DNA from: Gambelia wislizenii
Taxonomy: Eukaryota; Chordata; Lepidosauria; Squamata; Crotaphytidae
Reading direction: 5' to 3'
Assembly: GCA_030847615.1 (NCBI GenBank)
Contig: JAUMIR010000004.1
Coordinates: forward strand, 228,202,501 to 228,266,500
Length of the DNA stretch: 64,000 nucleotides
Positions 50,701 to 56,700 of the stretch are shown here, piece by piece (the stretch's first letter is position 1; every line of letters begins with the position of its first letter). Position numbers and translations under genes: made by a program. A model generated the notes under the pieces. That model saw only the letters and a list, made by a program, of their open reading frames with translations. It had not been told where the DNA came from and made no database searches.

Positions 50701-53700
50701 GTTCTGGATGGCTATGCTTGCAGCTTCTGGGCTAAAATCCACTATGTGTAAAATGCATGAATTTAATTACATATATTTTGGTTTTTTTAGTGCAAGGGGG
50801 AATGGTTTGCCCCTTACTACATCCATGCCATGGTACCCCCCCCCATTTAGATATTTTTTATTAAGTGCATTCATACTTATCATGTATCATCTAGCAATCT
50901 TATGTCTAGAATGTTCTCCTGAAGATTTTACTGAGTGGAAAGAAGCTATATGTTGTCCTTACAAACAGTGACTCCTACAGTGACACTTCTCCCACCAGGC
51001 TTGCAAAGTGTCATGCAGTAGTCAGGTTGACTTTGATGTAGTGCTCCAGATGCTAAGAAGGGAGGGGAAAGAGAAATCCCATCATGTTCTTTCATGACTT
51101 CTTTGGGGGGAAACTACTCAGTAACTTTTGAAAGTGCTATAATCCCTAGATGGGAACATCCAGATTTATGTTTTTATTATTTACCATTTTAAAAATAGTG
51201 AAAAGGGCTATACCCTTTTGGGAAAAGGGTGCTATAAATAAATGCTATTATTTATTAAGAAGGTAATATGATCTCCTATTCTCCATCTTACATTGATTTG
51301 CCATATGTCTGATGCCCCCAAATTGGCTAAACGAGAAAATTAATCTTGTACAGCATTTATATTTTAGTGAAAATTGTGCTACTAGTGAATTATATTTTTG
51401 AAAGAGAGCTAAGAAAAAGCAGATTTTGACTTTCAATCTCCTAGAAAGTACCAACCTGTGGCTCAGTATATTTGGCAACATTAATTTTTTTATGGACCGA
51501 GTATCCTTACCATTTTTAAAGAAAAAGCTATTCCACATATATAAGCCCTTGTGAGCCATAAACCACAGTTTGCTTGAAGCTTAAGATGTCCATGGTTTGA
51601 TTTCTGAAGGCAACAAAGACTTGAGTCTTTGAGTAGGAATAGAGGAAGGGAAGATTAAGTACAGAAGTTAAAGTGTGTTCATATTTTTAAATGAACACTT
51701 TTCAGAAGTGCATCTGGATCCCCTAAGAACTTGGTGCCCCTCTGCTGACTGTCAGACTGTGTGCCAAATTGAACCAAGTGAATCTGGATTACCGGTGCCT
51801 GTAAAGTGCCAGGCTTGCTACTTGACATTCTGCTCATCATGCAAAGAACCTTGGCATCTAAAGAGATTGTGCCTGGAAAGCAATCCTCTTGTGGTACCAA
51901 ATGAGCAGGGGTAAGATATTTGTCTACTCGGTGCACGTTTTCCATATTTATGTTAATTGCAATCAACTCTGATGAATCCTGTCTGATACCCTGGAGAATG
52001 AAGTCCCCTCCTAGCGTATGGGATTTGAAACAGGCCAGCAATCCCAACCCAGAAATAGTGATGTGCACAATATAATTCCAAAATCCATATTCTTTGGCTG
52101 GCATCCTGTTGGTTACTCCCTACTAGAGTAGACCTATCCAATCACCTGTTGACTGGTGAGTCAACATGTAAGTAAATCCCATTGATTTAATAGTCTGTTC
52201 TAGTCAGGATTAACAAAATTTTTTAGGACTTTATCTTATCTGTGTAAAATAAAAACAGATGACCACTCGAAGAACTACAGTTACAGGTATGCAACCTATC
52301 TTTTTTACTTTTCATCAGCAGCCATAAACACAATATTTAGTGTTGGCTAAATCTGTTGCTTGTATCTGAGGAAGCATTTTTTATAGAATGCCAGGAAGTA
52401 TCCAGGTAGTTAGTTTAGGAGTTGGATTTGATTTTCCAGAATTTTGTTTCCTAAAACCCAGTTCCATGTGTGTTTCAAGCCATGCTGACTTTCTACTGGT
52501 ACCGTTGCCAGCCTTGCCTGGGATCATTGGCTGACGTCTTGTGATGATTGCTAGTTTTGGTTTTGTGCTATGAAACTGGTGTCTAAATATAAGACATGTA
52601 GCATAAAAACAAACCTTTACTAAGAACTTACTTGTGCTATGGGAAAGCAGTGATCAAGAATGCATGATTCAATTTCATACCCGTTCTTTGCATTTCAAGA
52701 CAGAATGCTACTGGAGGGGAGGGAGTGGAAGATGCATATACAGACTATCCATTCCTCCAACTGCAGTGATGCATGAATTCCATCTTTGCACAGTCTTTGG
52801 ATGTGGAGAAATAAATTGTATGGAAGAGCTTGAGCATTTCCTGTTGATGCACATGCTCACACAGATACAAAGTATCTGAATGAATGTTTTAAACATTATA
52901 TTTGTTGCATAGCTTGTGTTATGGAAAAGTGCGTTTTCTGTAGCCTTTATGGAGGCTAAGACACTTAAAGTGGCTTAAATTTATCTCAGCAACTCAGAAT
53001 ATTGCATGACAAGACAGCATACCCTCAACAGCTATGAAACATTTATGACATTCTTATGCTCCTAAAATGCACTACCATTGTTCACAGGTATTTCCCCCAC
53101 TCCCTACTTTTCTTAGAGCACTTATCAGAACTGACACAGAAGCTCCAATTAAACAGTGCCCAATTTGCCGGATCCATATAGAGCGGAATGAAGGCTGCGC
53201 TCAAATGATGTGTAAGAACTGCAAGCACACATTTTGCTGGTACTGTCTGCAAAATCTAGATGTAAGTGACTTCTGACAAAGGCTTGGGGGGGGGTCGGGC
53301 TTTACAGGCTACTGCTGTATGCTTCCTTAACATTTGTTGCAACCCAAAAACTCTGAGGAACTACTAAGGACTTAAGAACAGCTGGATTAGACATAAGATT
53401 CATCCTATCCCACATTCTGTCTCCCACAGGGGCCCAAACATATTCCCCTGATAAGCTTTAAGGAAGTATGTAGTTCTCTCCTGTCATTTCTCACTTGGCA
53501 ACTTATAGAATCATAGAATTGCAGAGTTGGAAGAGACCACGAGGGCCATCCAGTCCAACCCCCTGCTATGCAGGAAATCTTGATCAAAGCATCCCTGACA
53601 GATGGCCATCCAGCCTCTGTTCAAAGACCTCCAAGGAAGGAGATCCTACCACGCTCCGAGGGAGTGTGTTCCACTGCCGAACAGCTCTTACTGTCAAAGC

Positions 53701-56700
53701 TGTAAAAACTTGGTTTTACTCACTTTCCTGAACAGAGGGGCAGTCTCTTTCCTAAAGCAGATCTCTCTGTACCTGAAGGTAGCGTTGTTTGCAGTGTGTT
53801 AGCACTGGGATGGTGGTCACCACCAGTGTTGCCCATCTGTTTTACCAGGTGGTTAGCTGTCATTGCCCAACCATTCTTTCATTTAATTGAACCACCAGTT
53901 CTAAAGTTTCAAGTTCACACCCTCCGCTCTTCCTCTGGCACCGTCTATGGCTTGTTTCCATTTTTCATTATATGCAGCTTGTTATTTGAACCCAGCAAAA
54001 CCATAGCTCATCTTAACTATAGTTAGCAGAAACAAACTGGTTTCAAATGATGGTTTGCAAACCTGGCTTGTCTGCTAACTATAGATAAGTTTAAGTATAG
54101 TTTAATGTCTGGGTAATGCAAGATGTGTTTAATTTAAAATGGAAACAAATGCATCCAGTCTCTCTTTGCAGCCATGCTGGGGGTTGGGTGGGCAGGGAGA
54201 GGAGGCAGACCAAGCTGAAGGTTTGCCTGGATTCATCTTCTTAACTCTAAACCATGTTTACAAGGTTCACTGTTGCATGAAAACCCATTCGTTGTAAACA
54301 CTCGTCCCGAATGGTTTTGGTATTAAAGTGATGCTATACTTATATGTTGATTTGGATATACTGGCAATATATGGATATTGTCAATATATATAATTCTCTT
54401 GGGTATGATGCCTTTTCCAATGTGCTGATTGGCTGCTTAGGAAACACACCCAACCCACACCCAATCAATCACCAGCCACATGCAAATTCCCTCTCCACCT
54501 CACAATGTACTCCTATCACACAATCTGTGTCCCAGATTGGGACCCAGGCAGTGAACTGGTGGTGGTGGCAGGATGCTGCCGCCGCCACTGCAACAGAACC
54601 CAGGCAGTCAACTGGTGATGGTGGCAGCGGCAGCAGGGGCAGGGCAACAGAGCAAGTCACCCTCAGCAATTCTGGGGAAAGTGTGGAATGCTAAAAAGGG
54701 AAAGGAAGAATTTACATCTACTGGCCTACCTTACAGGGTTGTTGTGAGGTCTACCGGGCATTTTGGGGGGAGTTTTTAAATGGTATATTGTACACCGAGA
54801 TCAGCATGTATTATATATTTTGGAGGAAGGGCTTTGGTTTTAAAAGCAAGCTGCCTGCCTGCCTGCCTGCCTGCTGCCCAATCTTTCTGAAACTGGGAAA
54901 ACTGCCATATTGTGCTAAGAAACACTGAATATCTTGTTACATTACTGCTAATGAGAAATCACTATAGGTCATTTTATGTGCATACTGTCAGTGAATATAG
55001 ATGCTGAGCTGGCAAGAGTTCACATTTATGCCATGATCTGCTTCACTTCTCTGCTTCTCAACCACCCGCCTCCCCCCACCAACCTGAGGAAAGGAAAATA
55101 TAAAGAATTTGGAAGAATCTTATAACCCTTCTCTTCTCAAACTCCTCTTTCCAAAAACATTTGGTTTTGCTCCCATTCCCTGTTTTTTTAAAATAATGTT
55201 TATTCTTTATTGAATATTTTACAACACATTACATAATCACATTTTTAATTTGCTCCCTTCCCTCCCTCCCATCCACTCACCCTCTTCAATAGCTTCACAA
55301 AGGATGTATCTGTTTAAGTCTTCGTGATACATTTTCCATAATATGGATAATAGCTGCAATCACATTGGTTATTTCTATACTCCCACCTTGTTCATTAACT
55401 TTTTGAACCACCATTTTCCATTTATTGTTCCAGGTTTCTTCCTTTATCTGTCCTATATATTTCAGTCTTTTTTCTCTAAAAAAGTCAAATACAGTTGTCC
55501 CCCTGTATCCATGGATTTGCTATCCATGGATTTAAGTATTCATGGCTTGAAAATATTCTTTTAAAAAATAATAACCCAAAAAGCAAACCTTGATTTGCCA
55601 TCTTATATAAGGGACACCATTTTGCTATGCCATTGCATATAATGGGACTTGAGTATTCATGGATTTTGGTATCCACAGGGGGTGGGGCTGGAACCAAATC
55701 TCAGTGAATATGAAGGGACAACTGTAATAGAAATTCTGCTATATATTTTTTGAGATTAGATTTATACCACTTGGATTTTTCTTTCCAGCCCAGGGCAATA
55801 ACTGCATGTGCTGCTTTTAATATTTTTGCTTTTTCACATACTCTTCATTCTTATTTAGACCCATTTTACTCAAGTGAAGTGTAATACTGTTTTCTTTACT
55901 GAACTGTATATCTTTCCCTAGTATCACATTGATTTCTTTATTTATTTTACTCCAAAATTGCTGAAAAAAGGGAGCTCCCATTCCCTGTTCAGAAGTTGCT
56001 GGTTTCTTTTTCTGAGAGTAATGTTTCTGGCCTTGGTTATATATTCTATTTCCTGGTCACATCTCAGTTTTTTATTCCTTCTTTTTAGCACACTGCACCA
56101 AAGTTATGGGTGCAATTTCTTTTTGTGCCTTAGCATTTGATCACATTAAATGGAGTTGTTCCAAGAATGTATCTTCCTTTTTGTTCAGTTTCATTAGCTG
56201 ATTTTTTCCACATTGACAAACAAGTTTTGTCAACTCTCTCACCACATGCCACTGATACCACAATGAGGTAGTATAGTAGTGGTCAGACCGAATACTACCT
56301 CATTGTTGAAGGCTGGAATAATAAGACTGTCCCAACACAGTGATATGAACGTAACTACTCAACAAAGTCTTCTCTTCTGCTTTCCAGAATGATATCTTCC
56401 TGAGACATTATGACAAAGGCCCTTGCCGAAACAAACTGGGCCATTCTCGTGCTTCAGTTATGTGGAACAGAACACAGGTACAGCAAAGTAATCACCCAAG
56501 CTTATGTTTATATCAGGATCTTAGCTATGTGTATGTTTTGCATGTGCGTCCTCATAATTTCCCCATTCCTTATTGCATCTCTCTTTTTAAAACTTTTCAG
56601 GTTGTTGGGATTCTTGTGGGCCTGGGTATCATTGCTCTGGTAACATCTCCCCTACTGCTCCTAGCCTCGCCATGCATTATATGCTGTGTCTGCAAATCCT